Shown: in pieces, positions 26,901-35,724 of the stretch
How positions within the stretch are numbered: the first letter of the stretch is position 1
Layout of the letters: every line of letters begins with the position of its first letter
Assembly: GCF_030651495.1 (NCBI RefSeq)
Contig: NZ_JAUSFI010000028.1
Span: 1-64,000 of the forward strand
DNA from: Undibacterium sp.
GTDB taxonomy: Bacteria; Pseudomonadota; Gammaproteobacteria; Burkholderiales; Burkholderiaceae_D
Length of the DNA stretch: 64,000 nucleotides
Direction: 5' to 3'
The notes under the pieces: generated by a model
The model's database searches: none
Seen by the model: only the letters and a program-made list of their open reading frames with translations
Told to the model about the DNA's origin: nothing
Translations under genes and position numbers: made by a program

Positions 26901-26959
26901 GACTCGCGACAACGACCACTTCTGGCAATTAACCTATCCAAGACTTACGGAGGAGAGAC

Positions 26960-27565
26960 ATGAAAACAACTAATTATCTCAACAAATGCTTCGGTGCGGC
27001 ATGCCTCGCCTTTTCCTTGCTGGCCTTGGGAATGTCATCAGGATTCGCCAGAGAGGTGGCTGGTGTCACTTTAGATGAATCGATACAAGTAGAAGGACGC
27101 ACTTTGGTACTCAATGGGGCGGGCATTTCTTCGGTCAATCGCAATAAAGTATTTGTCTTGGCTTATTACCTGCCCAAGCTCAAAACTACGCAACAAGAGC
27201 TGCTCGCTTCAACAGGGCCGATCCGGGTCAAGCTCGTGATGCTTAAAGCGGTTGAAAGTGAACTCATGAGTCGGAGATTCTTGGCCGACATTCGCACCAG
27301 TACCACCAAGGAAGAGCGCATACAGTTAGTCTCTCAATTAATGGCGCTGGGCGAAGGGTTCGCCGCTGTTGGCGAATGGAGAGTCGGCGACATCATGACG
27401 ATTGATTGGCTGGCTGGCAAAGGCACGACATTTCACTCGAATAATAAACAAATCGGTGAGTCATTAAAGAACGATTTGACGATGCAGGCGATTATGAGAA
27501 TCTGGGTCGGCGATACCGTTAACGACATGAAGTTAAAACGGTTATTGCTCGGTGATAAAGAGTAA
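26960..27565 (+). CDS. Chalcone isomerase-like periplasmic protein
   Basis: Secreted protein of the chalcone-isomerase-like family, 201 aa. The signal peptide (about 1-30) ends in GFA. Core family features: VAGVTLDESIQVEGRTLVLNGAGISS, KVFVLAYYLPK and a C-terminal IWVGDTVNDMKLKRLLLG. Bacterial members are fatty-acid-binding-like folds of unproven role; catalytic activity on flavonoids is not implied. Very strong ribosome site (GGAGGAGAGAC). Probably cotranscribed with the preceding outer-membrane gene (59-nt gap). A hairpin follows before the convergent cytochrome gene. Confidence 0.78.
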   Translation: MKTTNYLNKCFGAACLAFSLLALGMSSGFAREVAGVTLDESIQVEGRTLVLNGAGISSVNRNKVFVLAYYLPKLKTTQQELLASTGPIRVKLVMLKAVESELMSRRFLADIRTSTTKEERIQLVSQLMALGEGFAAVGEWRVGDIMTIDWLAGKGTTFHSNNKQIGESLKNDLTMQAIMRIWVGDTVNDMKLKRLLLGDKE

Positions 27566-27620
27566 TTTAACGCCGCAGGATTGCCACTGGCAAGACAGAA
27601 TACCTGGTCATCCTGACATG

Positions 27621-27645
27621 CCGCTTCAGCGCAACGCTGAAGCGG
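27621..27645. terminator. Hairpin between convergent genes
   Basis: CCGCTTCAGCG-CAA-CGCTGAAGCGG is a perfect 11-bp stem with a triloop, centred between the chalcone-isomerase-like gene and the cytochrome gene. It has no T-run on either side, so termination efficiency is uncertain. Confidence 0.5.
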
Positions 27646-27653
27646 TGCAATAA

Positions 27654-28967
27654 TCAATCCAGCGGCGCAGTCCGATAGCGATTCACTTCAGCCGCAGTCA
27701 CCACCCCAGCCTGGTTACCCCAGGCATTCCTAACATATGACAACACCAGTGCCACTTCGCCATCGGACAAAACGGGGCCAAATGGCGGCATGCCGTAAGG
27801 GCGTGGATTGCCTGCTGTCGCTGGGGGGAAACCGCCCGCCAGTATCAGACGCACCGGATTGGCGACATGCTGCATTTGCAGGGTCTGGTTGCCTTTTAAG
27901 GCAGGATAGATCGCTGCCGCACCGCGGCCATCTGCGCCATGGCAATCACTACAATGGGTCTTATACAAACTGGCCCCCTGCACCATGATTCTTGCCATTT
28001 CCTCCTTGCCCACTACCGGTCCTTGTAACGTTTTATCCAGCATATCTGCTGTCGCCTTCGTTACTTGCGGCAACGTTTGCAAATAATTGCTCATGGCGCG
28101 GATATCGGTATCTGACAAGTATTGCAAACTGCCACTGACCACTTCTGCCATAGCGCCGGATACCGCCGTGTTTTGCGAAATGCCGGTCTTGAGCAATGCC
28201 TGCACTTGCGCCGCCTGCCAGTGCGCCAGACTGGCCTCTTCTTGATCGACCAATGAAGGCGCATACCAGTTAATCATGGCTAGCTCACCACCGGATAAAT
28301 CCTGGCTGCCGCCGTTGGCCCCGAGCGCATTGCGGCTGCTATGACAGGCGCTGCAATGGCCAAGCCCATTGACCAGATAGGCGCCACGATTCCACTCGGC
28401 CAAGTGTTGCTGGTCGGCCTGATACACGGCAGGACGAAAATACAGGGCGCGCCAAAACGCCAGCAAGCTGCGCTGGCTGTAAGGGAAGCGCAAGTCATGC
28501 GGCTGATTCGCCTTGGCGACCGCCGTCAGCGTTTTTAAATAGGCAAACAACGCATCTGAATCAGCCCGCGTAACGTGAGTGTAATTGGCGTAAGGAAAAG
28601 CGGGATAGAGCAAACTACCATCTTTCGATTTACCGTTATGTAGCGCACGCCAAAAATCATCGGCACTCCAGCGGCCTATGCCAGTGGTCGCATCGGGCGT
28701 GATATTGGGCGAAATAAAATTGCCAAACTCGGATTGAATCACACGCCCGCCGGCATACGCCTGACCACCACGCGGGGTATGGCACCCCATGCAATTACCG
28801 GCGCGCGCCAGATAGGCGCCGCGCAGAACCTGTTCGCTGCCATTCTGCGGCGAAATATCCTGCACATATTGGGCCGTTGCCGTATCGCCCAGGAAATAAC
28901 CATAGCCAGCCAAACTGCCGACAGCGAGCAGCACTAGCAATATCAAAGAGTAAAAAATTCGTTTCAT
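27654..28967 (-). CDS. Membrane-anchored triheme cytochrome c (alcohol/gluconate dehydrogenase cytochrome subunit type)
   Basis: Periplasmic electron carrier, 437 aa, with an N-terminal hydrophobic segment (about 5-22). Three CXXCH heme sites: CMGCH (about 60), CSACH (about 205) and CSDCH (about 338). PNITPDATTGIGRW and FPYANYTHVT are features of the third subunit of membrane-bound alcohol, sorbose or gluconate dehydrogenases. No dehydrogenase subunit is adjacent, so the electron donor is unknown. It follows a diheme cytochrome c gene by 12 nt and is surely cotranscribed with it. Confidence 0.88.
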   Translation of the reverse strand: MKRIFYSLILLVLLAVGSLAGYGYFLGDTATAQYVQDISPQNGSEQVLRGAYLARAGNCMGCHTPRGGQAYAGGRVIQSEFGNFISPNITPDATTGIGRWSADDFWRALHNGKSKDGSLLYPAFPYANYTHVTRADSDALFAYLKTLTAVAKANQPHDLRFPYSQRSLLAFWRALYFRPAVYQADQQHLAEWNRGAYLVNGLGHCSACHSSRNALGANGGSQDLSGGELAMINWYAPSLVDQEEASLAHWQAAQVQALLKTGISQNTAVSGAMAEVVSGSLQYLSDTDIRAMSNYLQTLPQVTKATADMLDKTLQGPVVGKEEMARIMVQGASLYKTHCSDCHGADGRGAAAIYPALKGNQTLQMQHVANPVRLILAGGFPPATAGNPRPYGMPPFGPVLSDGEVALVLSYVRNAWGNQAGVVTAAEVNRYRTAPLD

Positions 28968-28979
28968 GCGTTTCTGCTT

Positions 28980-29729
28980 TTATTTTGGGACGCTGCCACA
29001 AGACAGTGGCAGACTAAAGTTGGCGACACCGTTGGCGTGTTCTTTGGCACTGATAGCAAGCGCATTGGCGGGCATGGTTTGCGCCGCCAGCCAGGCCGAG
29101 ACCGCACCGATATCTTGCGGCTGCAATTTAAGGGCGATTTGTTGCATGCAATCGGGCGCCAGCGCATGTCGGCTTCCGGTTTGCCAGGCACCGAGTTGCG
29201 CCACGATATAGTCACGCGGCAGTCCCAGCAAACCCGGGATAAACGGCGCAACACCGGTCATTTTTTCACCATGACAGGCGATACAAGCGGGTAATTTTTG
29301 CTGTTTATCGCCTTGCTGCACCAATACCCGTCCACGCTCAAGCATGGCGGGCGTCGCCTCGGTACTTTGTGGCGCGGCATACGGTGGATGTTGCGCAGAA
29401 AAATAGTGGGCGATTTCACTCAGATACGCATCGGATAAATTGCCGACCATATAAGTCATCAAGGGATAAGTGCGTTTGCCATCACGGAAATTTTTCAGCT
29501 GGTTCAATAAATACCCTTCCGGTTTGCCCGCAATCCGCGGGTAATACCCATCACTGGCAGCCCTACCTTCCTTGCCGTGACAAGAGGTACAGGCCTTGAG
29601 CCTTTGCTCTAATGTGTCTGGCACCGATAGCGTGGATTGGGCGGCAGCCAGCATCGGCAGGCAGGCAAAAAGCAAAACAGCGAGTTTTGCAGCGAGAGGG
29701 GAAATAACCGGTAAATTTAAGGTGTGCAT
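28980..29729 (-). CDS. Diheme cytochrome c (c4-like)
   Basis: Periplasmic electron-transfer protein, about 249 aa from ATG 29729. A further upstream TTG (29783) would add 18 residues before the signal peptide and is less likely. Signal peptide about 1-31 (...CLPMLAAAQS). Two heme sites: CTSCHG (about 48) and CIACHG (about 148). GKEGRAASDGYYPRIAGKPEGYLLNQLKNFRDGKR and MTYMVGNLSD are typical of cytochrome c4/c553-like domains, with Met as probable axial ligand. The gene leads the two-cytochrome unit. Confidence 0.88.
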   Translation of the reverse strand: MHTLNLPVISPLAAKLAVLLFACLPMLAAAQSTLSVPDTLEQRLKACTSCHGKEGRAASDGYYPRIAGKPEGYLLNQLKNFRDGKRTYPLMTYMVGNLSDAYLSEIAHYFSAQHPPYAAPQSTEATPAMLERGRVLVQQGDKQQKLPACIACHGEKMTGVAPFIPGLLGLPRDYIVAQLGAWQTGSRHALAPDCMQQIALKLQPQDIGAVSAWLAAQTMPANALAISAKEHANGVANFSLPLSCGSVPK

Positions 29730-29905
29730 GGGAGCTGATGCATTCAAAGACAATGTCTTAATTTCAAAAAAGGAAACTTCCAAAAACGGTATGTATAGAG
29801 ATACAGAGTTCGCTGCAAACCGGAGCTATACCCCGGTATTGCCAGAATTTACAACAAAGGTATGCGCTCCAGGAATAGGGTTTTAGAAGATCAAAAAAAC
29901 CTTAA

Positions 29906-29963
29906 CGCAGTATTCATGCGCCTTCCAGGGCATTTTCGTGCTGCGAGGCGCATGGAATATGCG
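29906..29963. repeat. REP-like palindromic repeat, copy 5
   Basis: Left arm CGCAGTATTCATGCGCC and right arm GGCGCATGGAATATGCG. The left arm resembles copy 1 and the right arm the other copies. It lies 22 nt after the ppx stop, between it and the cytochrome genes, all on the minus strand. Confidence 0.8.
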
Positions 29964-29984
29964 CTCTTCAAATTAAAACTAAAA

Positions 29985-31442
29985 TTATACGTTGGCTTTG
30001 ACAACGAACTCCACACCGACTTCGCGCCAGCACTCAATTTCTTTCTGTAACCAAAAAGCCACCGTAGGATGCAAGGTGACCCAGTCTTGACGAATTTCGA
30101 GTTCGATCTTATTTTTCATCTTCAGACTAAAATCCGCATAATCGAGTTCTACCCGTGAATGCATAAAAGTGACAGAGAGGCGCAAGGCCAGCACCGCCTT
30201 GGCAAAATCGAGATCGACAAAACCGTCGCTGATTTTTCTGAGATTGCCTTTCTGGCTCAAGATCAGCTTACTCATCACCCTTTGCTCGCGCGTAGTAAAA
30301 CCGGCCATATCGGCATTTTCTATCATATACGCACCGTGCTTGTGATAACCGGTATGCGAGACCACCATGCCGACTTCATGCATCAGCGCGCTCCAGTAGA
30401 TATGGCGCACATAGGTGTCAGTTGCGGGCTTCAGCTGCGCGTACAGAGAGCGTGCCATATCCGCTACCCGATGGGCGCGCGAGACATCGACATGGAACAT
30501 TGTCACGACATTGTGCACCGCCTGCTCACGCCGGTCGCGCTTGGTGGAACGCAGGTACAAGTCCCACATCACCCCCATCCGCAAACCAGCTTCGATGGGG
30601 TGGAGTACCTGAATGTTAAATTCTTGCAGCAAGGCGATCAGAATCGCCAAGCCACCCACCACCATGGCAACGCGCTCCGGCTTAATGCCATTGAGGTCGA
30701 GCAGACTGATCTGGCCAGTTTGTATGAAGTACTGTTTGAGCGTCGTCAGGTTCTTCAGCGTAATACTGCCGTCACCAATACCATTTTTGCTGATCGTATC
30801 AGCAATCGCGCGCATGGTGCCGGATGAGCCATAGGCATTGCGCCAGTGTTGCGGCTGATACGGCGGTGCCGCATCTTCAAAAAGTGAACGCGCAGATAAA
30901 ATAGCGGCCTCGAATGCCGCTTCGGTAATTCTGCCATTCGGAAAAAAAGTAGTGCTATGTTTGACGGTCCCGATACTGAAAGATTCCACCTTGACGACTT
31001 CATGCCCACGCCCAAGTATCACTTCGGTCGAACCGCCACCGATGTCCAGCACCAGACGCCGCTCACCGGGAATGGCAATGGAATTCGAGACCCCCATGTA
31101 AATCAGACGGCCCTCTTCTTCTCCGGAAATGACTTCGATAGGACAGCCAATTGCCGCCTCCGCTGCAGGCAATAAAGCCCCGGCGTTTTGGGCGATTCGC
31201 ACCGTATTGGTAGCAACCACCCGGATCGCATCGATAGGATAGGCGTTCAGAATATCTCGAAACCGGGTCAGGCAGGCGAGCGCACTCTGGATCGCGGCTG
31301 GCGACAAGTTGCCTTGCGCATCCAGCCCTGCCGCCAGACGAATCGGATCGCGGGCGCTCTTGATGACGCGAATCACATCACCATCATGACGACCAATGTG
31401 CAAACGAAAACTATTGGAACCAAGATCTACGGCAGCAAACAT
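29985..31442 (-). CDS. ppx: Exopolyphosphatase / guanosine pentaphosphatase (Ppx/GppA)
   Basis: Hydrolyses terminal phosphates from polyphosphate and/or pppGpp, 485 aa. Start at ATG 31442, which has AAGGA upstream and begins exactly at the family motif MFAAVDLGSNSFRLHIG; the open frame continues 26 codons further up without support. Actin-like ATPase motifs: phosphate 1 DLGSNSFRL, connect NTVRIAQN, catalytic Glu region ISGEEEGRLIYMGV, phosphate 2 VLDIGGGSTEVILG. The C-terminal HD-like domain (about 310-480) contains YWSALMHEVGMVVSHTGYHKHGAYMIENADM. Complements ppk1 at 15573. Separated from the upstream methyltransferase by 171 nt. Confidence 0.93.
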   Translation of the reverse strand: MFAAVDLGSNSFRLHIGRHDGDVIRVIKSARDPIRLAAGLDAQGNLSPAAIQSALACLTRFRDILNAYPIDAIRVVATNTVRIAQNAGALLPAAEAAIGCPIEVISGEEEGRLIYMGVSNSIAIPGERRLVLDIGGGSTEVILGRGHEVVKVESFSIGTVKHSTTFFPNGRITEAAFEAAILSARSLFEDAAPPYQPQHWRNAYGSSGTMRAIADTISKNGIGDGSITLKNLTTLKQYFIQTGQISLLDLNGIKPERVAMVVGGLAILIALLQEFNIQVLHPIEAGLRMGVMWDLYLRSTKRDRREQAVHNVVTMFHVDVSRAHRVADMARSLYAQLKPATDTYVRHIYWSALMHEVGMVVSHTGYHKHGAYMIENADMAGFTTREQRVMSKLILSQKGNLRKISDGFVDLDFAKAVLALRLSVTFMHSRVELDYADFSLKMKNKIELEIRQDWVTLHPTVAFWLQKEIECWREVGVEFVVKANV

Positions 31443-31613
31443 AGTCCAATTTCCTTTTTGGTAGGCGAGTGTGAATGACGCATTTTTCGGATCAGTGACG
31501 AAGCAGTGGCGCGGCGGCAAGCTTTGACAGTGAACTCATAACGATTTTATAACTAAATAAGATAAATCATATTAATCATTATTTATGACGTGCCGGTGAC
31601 CTGCGATCGACAT

Positions 31614-32504
31614 TTACTGCGGAACAAAAAAACGGTTCTGCAGATTTTCCAGCCCAGTGGTTTTCAAGACCTCGGCCAGGCGCTCTGCAGGCCTCCTGGC
31701 TGCCTGACCTTTGTATTCAGCAATAATCAATTCATTCTTCATTGAATGCTCCCATCCGACCAATTCTGTCACCCGGACTTGATACCCATGCGCCTCCAGT
31801 TGCAGGCAACGCAGCACATTCGTGATCTGGCTGCCAAATTCACGGGTATGGATAGGATGGCGCCACATTTCAGACAAGGGGTTATTTTTTACCGCTTCGC
31901 CCTTGTTCTTGCTGAGTTCTGCCGCCACTTCAGCCTGACAACACGGTACCAGCACCATGAATTTCGCTTTCTTCTTCAAGGCAAACTCGATCGCATCATC
32001 GGTCGCGGTGTTACAGGCATGCAAAGCCGTCACGATATCGATCTGATGCGGCAGCTCTGCCGAAGAAGTCGAATCGGCCACCGACAAATTCAAAAAAGAC
32101 ATGCCGGGAAAAGCCAGTTTATGCGCCAGTTCACGCGATTTCTGCACCAGCTCATCGCGCGTTTCTATGCCGTAGATATGCGACTTGCCGCCGTCATTGA
32201 GCGCCTTAAAAAACAAGTCATACAAGATAAAACCCAGATAGGATTTGCCAGCTCCGTGATCGACCAGGCTAACATGACCCCGCTCCGCCTGCACTTGTTG
32301 CAGCAGCGGTGCGATGAATTGATAGAGGTGATAGACCTGCTTCAGCTTACGGCGGCTATCCTGATTCATCTTGCCATCACGCGTCAGGATATGCAACTCC
32401 TTGAGCAACTCCAGCGACTGCCCCGGCCTGATTTCATTTTTATCATTGGTAGGCGCAGGCGCCGGTTTTGCTTTGCTTTCTTTGCTGACCTGTTTGTTTT
32501 TCAT
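31614..32504 (-). CDS. Class I SAM-dependent methyltransferase (Methyltransf_25/PF13679-like)
   Basis: Predicted methyltransferase of unknown substrate, 296 aa from ATG 32504, which has AAGGA upstream; the frame is open 22 codons further. A Lys/Pro-rich N-terminal tail (about 1-30) precedes the domain. SAM-binding motif I is SLVDHGAGKSYLGFILYDLFF; an acidic residue follows at GIETRDELVQKS. A later VTALHACNTATDDAIEFAL and VLVPCCQAEV are characteristic of the family, in which a Cys pair (PCCQ) is conserved. Possible RNA or protein substrate; nothing in the context decides. Confidence 0.8.
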   Translation of the reverse strand: MKNKQVSKESKAKPAPAPTNDKNEIRPGQSLELLKELHILTRDGKMNQDSRRKLKQVYHLYQFIAPLLQQVQAERGHVSLVDHGAGKSYLGFILYDLFFKALNDGGKSHIYGIETRDELVQKSRELAHKLAFPGMSFLNLSVADSTSSAELPHQIDIVTALHACNTATDDAIEFALKKKAKFMVLVPCCQAEVAAELSKNKGEAVKNNPLSEMWRHPIHTREFGSQITNVLRCLQLEAHGYQVRVTELVGWEHSMKNELIIAEYKGQAARRPAERLAEVLKTTGLENLQNRFFVPQ

Positions 32505-32611
32505 CAGGTTTCCTTGATCGGTAAAATTGCGTGCGAGTTGGTCGAGTTGGCCGGGCTGCTCATATACCACGCCACTCCATGAGTGTAGTTGACATTGAGG
32601 GCAATCGCAGA

Positions 32612-32649
32612 AAAAACAAAAAAGGACTCAGGTTTTCACCTGAGTCCTT
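32612..32649 (-). terminator. Intrinsic terminator after tRNA-Lys copy B
   Basis: Minus strand: GGACTCAGG/CCTGAGTCC, a 9-bp stem with a 6-nt loop, followed by TTTTTTGTTTTTT. It starts a few bases after the tRNA 3' end at 32656. Confidence 0.85.
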
Positions 32650-32655
32650 CGTATT

Positions 32656-32731
32656 TGGTAGGCCGTGCGGGATTCGAACCTGCGACCAACGGATTAAAAG
32701 TCCGCTGCTCTACCAGCTGAGCTAACGACCC
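32656..32731 (-). tRNA. tRNA-Lys (anticodon TTT), copy B
   Basis: 76 nt including an encoded CCA. Read on the minus strand it has a normal D-arm (AGCTCAGCTGGTAGAGC), the anticodon stem CGGAC/ATCCG region with loop containing TTT, and TTCGAAT in the T-loop. Identical to copy A at 32823. Three positions depart from Watson-Crick pairing: G1-U72, U4-G69 and A51-C63. Confidence 0.95.
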
Positions 32732-32783
32732 AAAGACTGCTTGTTTTTATACCCTAAGCGCCATCGGCACTTAGGCATAAATG

Positions 32784-32812
32784 AAAAAGACTTAGATTTA
32801 CACCTAAGTCCT
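32784..32812 (-). terminator. Intrinsic terminator after tRNA-Lys copy A
   Basis: Minus strand: GACTTAG/CTAAGTC, 7-bp stem with an 8-nt loop, then TTTTTC. Similar in sequence to the terminator after copy B, which suggests that tRNA and terminator were duplicated together. Confidence 0.75.
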
Positions 32813-32822
32813 TCAAATTTCG

Positions 32823-32898
32823 TGGTAGGCCGTGCGGGATTCGAACCTGCGACCAACGGATTAAAAGTCCGCTGCTCTACCAGCTGAGCTAACGACCC
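32823..32898 (-). tRNA. tRNA-Lys (anticodon TTT), copy A
   Basis: Upstream member of the tandem pair, 76 nt with encoded CCA, identical to copy B. It lies 53 nt after the cpoB stop, in the same orientation, at the end of the tol-pal operon. Confidence 0.95.
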
Positions 32899-32951
32899 GA
32901 AAGAACGAAATTATAGGGTGTTTCACTCATCCTGTCAATGTGCAGGCCCGA

Positions 32952-33713
32952 TTATTTTGTCATAACCAGTCGGCTCTTGGCCGTTTGCGCCGCTTCTGTG
33001 TCGGGATATTGGCCAATGAGCGCTTCCAGTATTTTTTTGCTGGCGAGTTTATCTTTTAACTCAAGGTGGCAAGCGGCGATATTGAGCATGGCATCCGGCG
33101 TCTTAGGATGATCGGGATGATTTCTCACCAGCACCTGCAAAGAACTAATGGTGTTTTTACAGTCGCGTTGCGCATAATAAGAGTTACCCAGCCAGTATTG
33201 CGCTGCCCCTGCATACGCGGACTGAGGATAATTCAGTGCAAAACTGGAAAATGCCGCACCGGCATTTTTATACTCAGCCGCCTTAAACAAGGCCATCGCT
33301 GCATCATAAGAGCGTTGTTCGTTGACCTCTACCGTCGATTCTTTGCCATCAACTGTCATCTTTTTCGGCTCTATCTTACGCAGGCGATTGTCCAGATCAA
33401 CATAAAAATCCTGCTGGCGGCGCTGCGTATTCGACAGATCATTCGTGAGCACTTCAATCTGGCCGCGTAATTTTGCAATTTCTGCACGCAGCTGTTCATT
33501 TTGATTGGACAGATCAAGCGCACTACTCTTATCTGCCTTGGTATCGAGTTTGGCATCGAGCTTACTACTGACGGCATCGACCTTGGTGCGCATATCAAGT
33601 ATCGCCTTGCGCGCCTCATCGTCGTCAAATAGGCCCGCCGACGCGAGGGAAGGAGCCAACAGCGTTGCAAACGTTACTGCAATGGAGAACTTGGTCAGAG
33701 AAGGGAATTTCAT
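32952..33713 (-). CDS. cpoB: Cell division coordinator CpoB (YbgF), Tol-Pal associated
   Basis: Periplasmic protein that links Tol-Pal outer-membrane constriction to PBP1B peptidoglycan synthesis, 253 aa. Signal peptide about 1-26 (...APSLASA). A coiled coil (about 35-115, DLSNQNEQLRAEIAKLRGQIEVL) drives trimerisation. The C-terminal TPR domain (about 130-250) has three repeats: YDAAMALFKAAEYKNAGAAF, AQYWLGNSYYAQRDCKNTI and AMLNIAACHLELKDKLASK. Last protein gene of the tol-pal operon, separated from pal by 144 nt with a hairpin. Confidence 0.93.
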   Translation of the reverse strand: MKFPSLTKFSIAVTFATLLAPSLASAGLFDDDEARKAILDMRTKVDAVSSKLDAKLDTKADKSSALDLSNQNEQLRAEIAKLRGQIEVLTNDLSNTQRRQQDFYVDLDNRLRKIEPKKMTVDGKESTVEVNEQRSYDAAMALFKAAEYKNAGAAFSSFALNYPQSAYAGAAQYWLGNSYYAQRDCKNTISSLQVLVRNHPDHPKTPDAMLNIAACHLELKDKLASKKILEALIGQYPDTEAAQTAKSRLVMTK

Positions 33714-33789
33714 GGTGCCTTGGGCTTAGAGTAAGTCAATTCAGATTCAAAGATGATGCAGCCTTGGCGAGCAGGGAGTCGATGGAATT

Positions 33790-33820
33790 CGGGCTTTGTG
33801 GCATAACGCGACAAAGCCCG
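33790..33820. other. 10-bp hairpin between pal and cpoB
   Basis: CGGGCTTTGT (33790-33799) and ACAAAGCCCG (33811-33820) pair perfectly around an 11-nt loop. No U-run follows on the minus strand, so it more likely stabilises the upstream pal message or reduces read-through than terminates fully. Confidence 0.55.
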
Positions 33821-33857
33821 ATCCGAATAAGACTGGCAAGCTTATCCGACTGCTCGA

Positions 33858-34388
33858 TTATTGATAAACAATATCAGCGCGACGGTTTTCAGCCCAAGAA
33901 GCTTCATCACTACCCGTCGCCTTTGGTTTTTCTTTACCCAAGGATACGGCCTCTACTTGCGACTCTGGTACGCTCAACAGCGCCAGCGCCTTACGTACAG
34001 CTTCGGCACGTTTCTGACCCAACGCCAGATTGTATTCGCGACCACCGCGTTCATCGGTATTACCTTGAATCAAGATCTTGCGGCCTTTATTGGCGACCAG
34101 ATATTTGCCATGCGCTTCGACCAAAGATTTGAATTCATCCTTAACGACATAACTGTCATAATCAAAATACACGCTGCGCTTGACGAGTATGCCCTTTGGG
34201 TCATTCAGCGGATCAACCGAAGCGATAACAACAGGATTGACCGCACGGGCATCTGCCGGAGTCGTCGTGGTAGTCGCAGATTTATCGACAATCACTGGTT
34301 TATCTTCCAGTTTCACCGGAGTGCTGCAAGCGCTGATCAGCAAAATGCTGGACATAAGCAGGCCAAGGGTTGTGGTATTGATACGCAT
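33858..34388 (-). CDS. pal: Peptidoglycan-associated lipoprotein Pal
   Basis: Outer-membrane lipoprotein that binds diaminopimelate in peptidoglycan and TolB, 176 aa. Lipobox LISAC at about 17-21. The OmpA-like domain (about 65-176) has VYFDYDSYVVKDEF, ILIQGNTDERGGREYNLALGQKRAEAV (Asp and Arg bind peptidoglycan) and a C-terminal ENRRADIVYQ. Ribosome site AGGAG before ATG 34388. Follows tolB by 58 nt. Confidence 0.96.
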   Translation of the reverse strand: MRINTTTLGLLMSSILLISACSTPVKLEDKPVIVDKSATTTTTPADARAVNPVVIASVDPLNDPKGILVKRSVYFDYDSYVVKDEFKSLVEAHGKYLVANKGRKILIQGNTDERGGREYNLALGQKRAEAVRKALALLSVPESQVEAVSLGKEKPKATGSDEASWAENRRADIVYQ

Positions 34389-34446
34389 ATATTTCTCCTG
34401 TTGATTAAAAATTAAACAGATAACAACACAAATTAAGCGTTATCCA

Positions 34447-35718
34447 TTATTTCATAAAAGGACCCCAGGTGGGCTCCCGAATATCTCCGGCCTGAACCGT
34501 CAATTTTTGTTTTACCTTGCCATCGACGGAAACCACCGCCAACGAACCGCGGCGACCTGATTCTGTCGCATACATAATGTACCGGCCATTGGGCGAAAAG
34601 CTTGGCGATTCATCTTTCACCGTATCCGACAAACGTTGCTCCTGACCACTGGCCAGATCCAGCGAATAGAGTTGGAACTTGCCTTCACGGCGCGAAATAT
34701 ACGCCAGTGTTTTGCCGTCGGGCGAAATACGCGGTGTTATATTATAACTCCCGCCAAAAGTGACACGTTTGGCTTCGCCTCCGGCAGCGCTCATACGGTA
34801 AATCTGCGGACCACCGCTACGATCACTTAAAAAATAAATAAACTGACCATCGGCCGAAAATTGCGGTTCAGTATCAATGCCGCTGGTCGTCGTCAAGCGT
34901 TGCAAGCCACTGCCATTCGCGTTCACCTGGTAAATTTGCGTGAGCCCGTCACGCGACAGCGAAACCGCCAACTTACTCCCGTCTGGCGACCAGGCTGGTG
35001 CAGAATTGCTGCCTTTATAATTGGCAATGACAGTACGTTCACGCGTGATTAAATTTTGTACATACACCACCGGCTTTTTGGCTTCAAACGAGACATAAGC
35101 GACCTTGGTGCCATCCGGTGACCATGCCGGTGAAATAATCGGTTCATTTGACCTGAGCGCTACCTGCACGCCCTCACCATCGGCATCGGCGATTTCCAGG
35201 CGGTATTCATTACCGGCCTTGGTAACATACGCGACACGCGTCGCAAATGCACCGCGCACGCCGATCAATTTTTCATAAATATCGTCAGCAATCCGGTGTG
35301 CCGTCAGACGGGCGTTGGCTGGAGGCGTAGCTAAAGCAAAGCCGGACAAGGTTGATGATTTAATCGTATCGAGCAACTTATAACGGACATCAAAACGACC
35401 GTCACTGAGTCTTTGTACGCTGCCAACCACCAACGCTTCGGCTCCGCGCGATTTCCAGTCCCCGAAATTGATTGCAGTGGTTTCAGAAATCGCTCCGCCC
35501 ACCTCGATCAATTTAAAATAACCGCTACGGGCCAGATCGTCCCTGATGATCGCGGTGATTTGCTGCGGTGCGATGCCTTCATCGGCAAACGCTGCCACCG
35601 CAATCGGCAACTGATTGGAGCCGACACCGGATACTTCCACCCGTAACTGGGCATGTGCTGCGCTCATGACGAACAAGCCCGTCAAGCTCAACACTTTAAA
35701 TAGGGGAATAATTTTCAT
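34447..35718 (-). CDS. tolB: Tol-Pal system beta-propeller protein TolB
   Basis: Periplasmic partner of Pal and TolA, about 423 aa from ATG 35718; the codon before it is a TTG that could also be read as a start. Signal peptide about 1-22 (...SAAHA). The N-terminal domain (about 23-160) precedes a six-bladed propeller with repeated motifs such as ISPAWSPDGTKVAYVS, SAPAWSPDGSKLAVSLS, TEPQFSADGQFIYFLSD and ITPRISPDGKTLAYIS. Only 6 nt separate it from tolA. Confidence 0.96.
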   Translation of the reverse strand: MKIIPLFKVLSLTGLFVMSAAHAQLRVEVSGVGSNQLPIAVAAFADEGIAPQQITAIIRDDLARSGYFKLIEVGGAISETTAINFGDWKSRGAEALVVGSVQRLSDGRFDVRYKLLDTIKSSTLSGFALATPPANARLTAHRIADDIYEKLIGVRGAFATRVAYVTKAGNEYRLEIADADGEGVQVALRSNEPIISPAWSPDGTKVAYVSFEAKKPVVYVQNLITRERTVIANYKGSNSAPAWSPDGSKLAVSLSRDGLTQIYQVNANGSGLQRLTTTSGIDTEPQFSADGQFIYFLSDRSGGPQIYRMSAAGGEAKRVTFGGSYNITPRISPDGKTLAYISRREGKFQLYSLDLASGQEQRLSDTVKDESPSFSPNGRYIMYATESGRRGSLAVVSVDGKVKQKLTVQAGDIREPTWGPFMK

Positions 35719-35724
35719 CAAATT

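Noticed and set aside
31746-32582. 278-codon open frame antisense to the methyltransferase
   Set aside because: His/Arg/Gln-rich translation with no motif; the methyltransferase has SAM motifs on the other strand.
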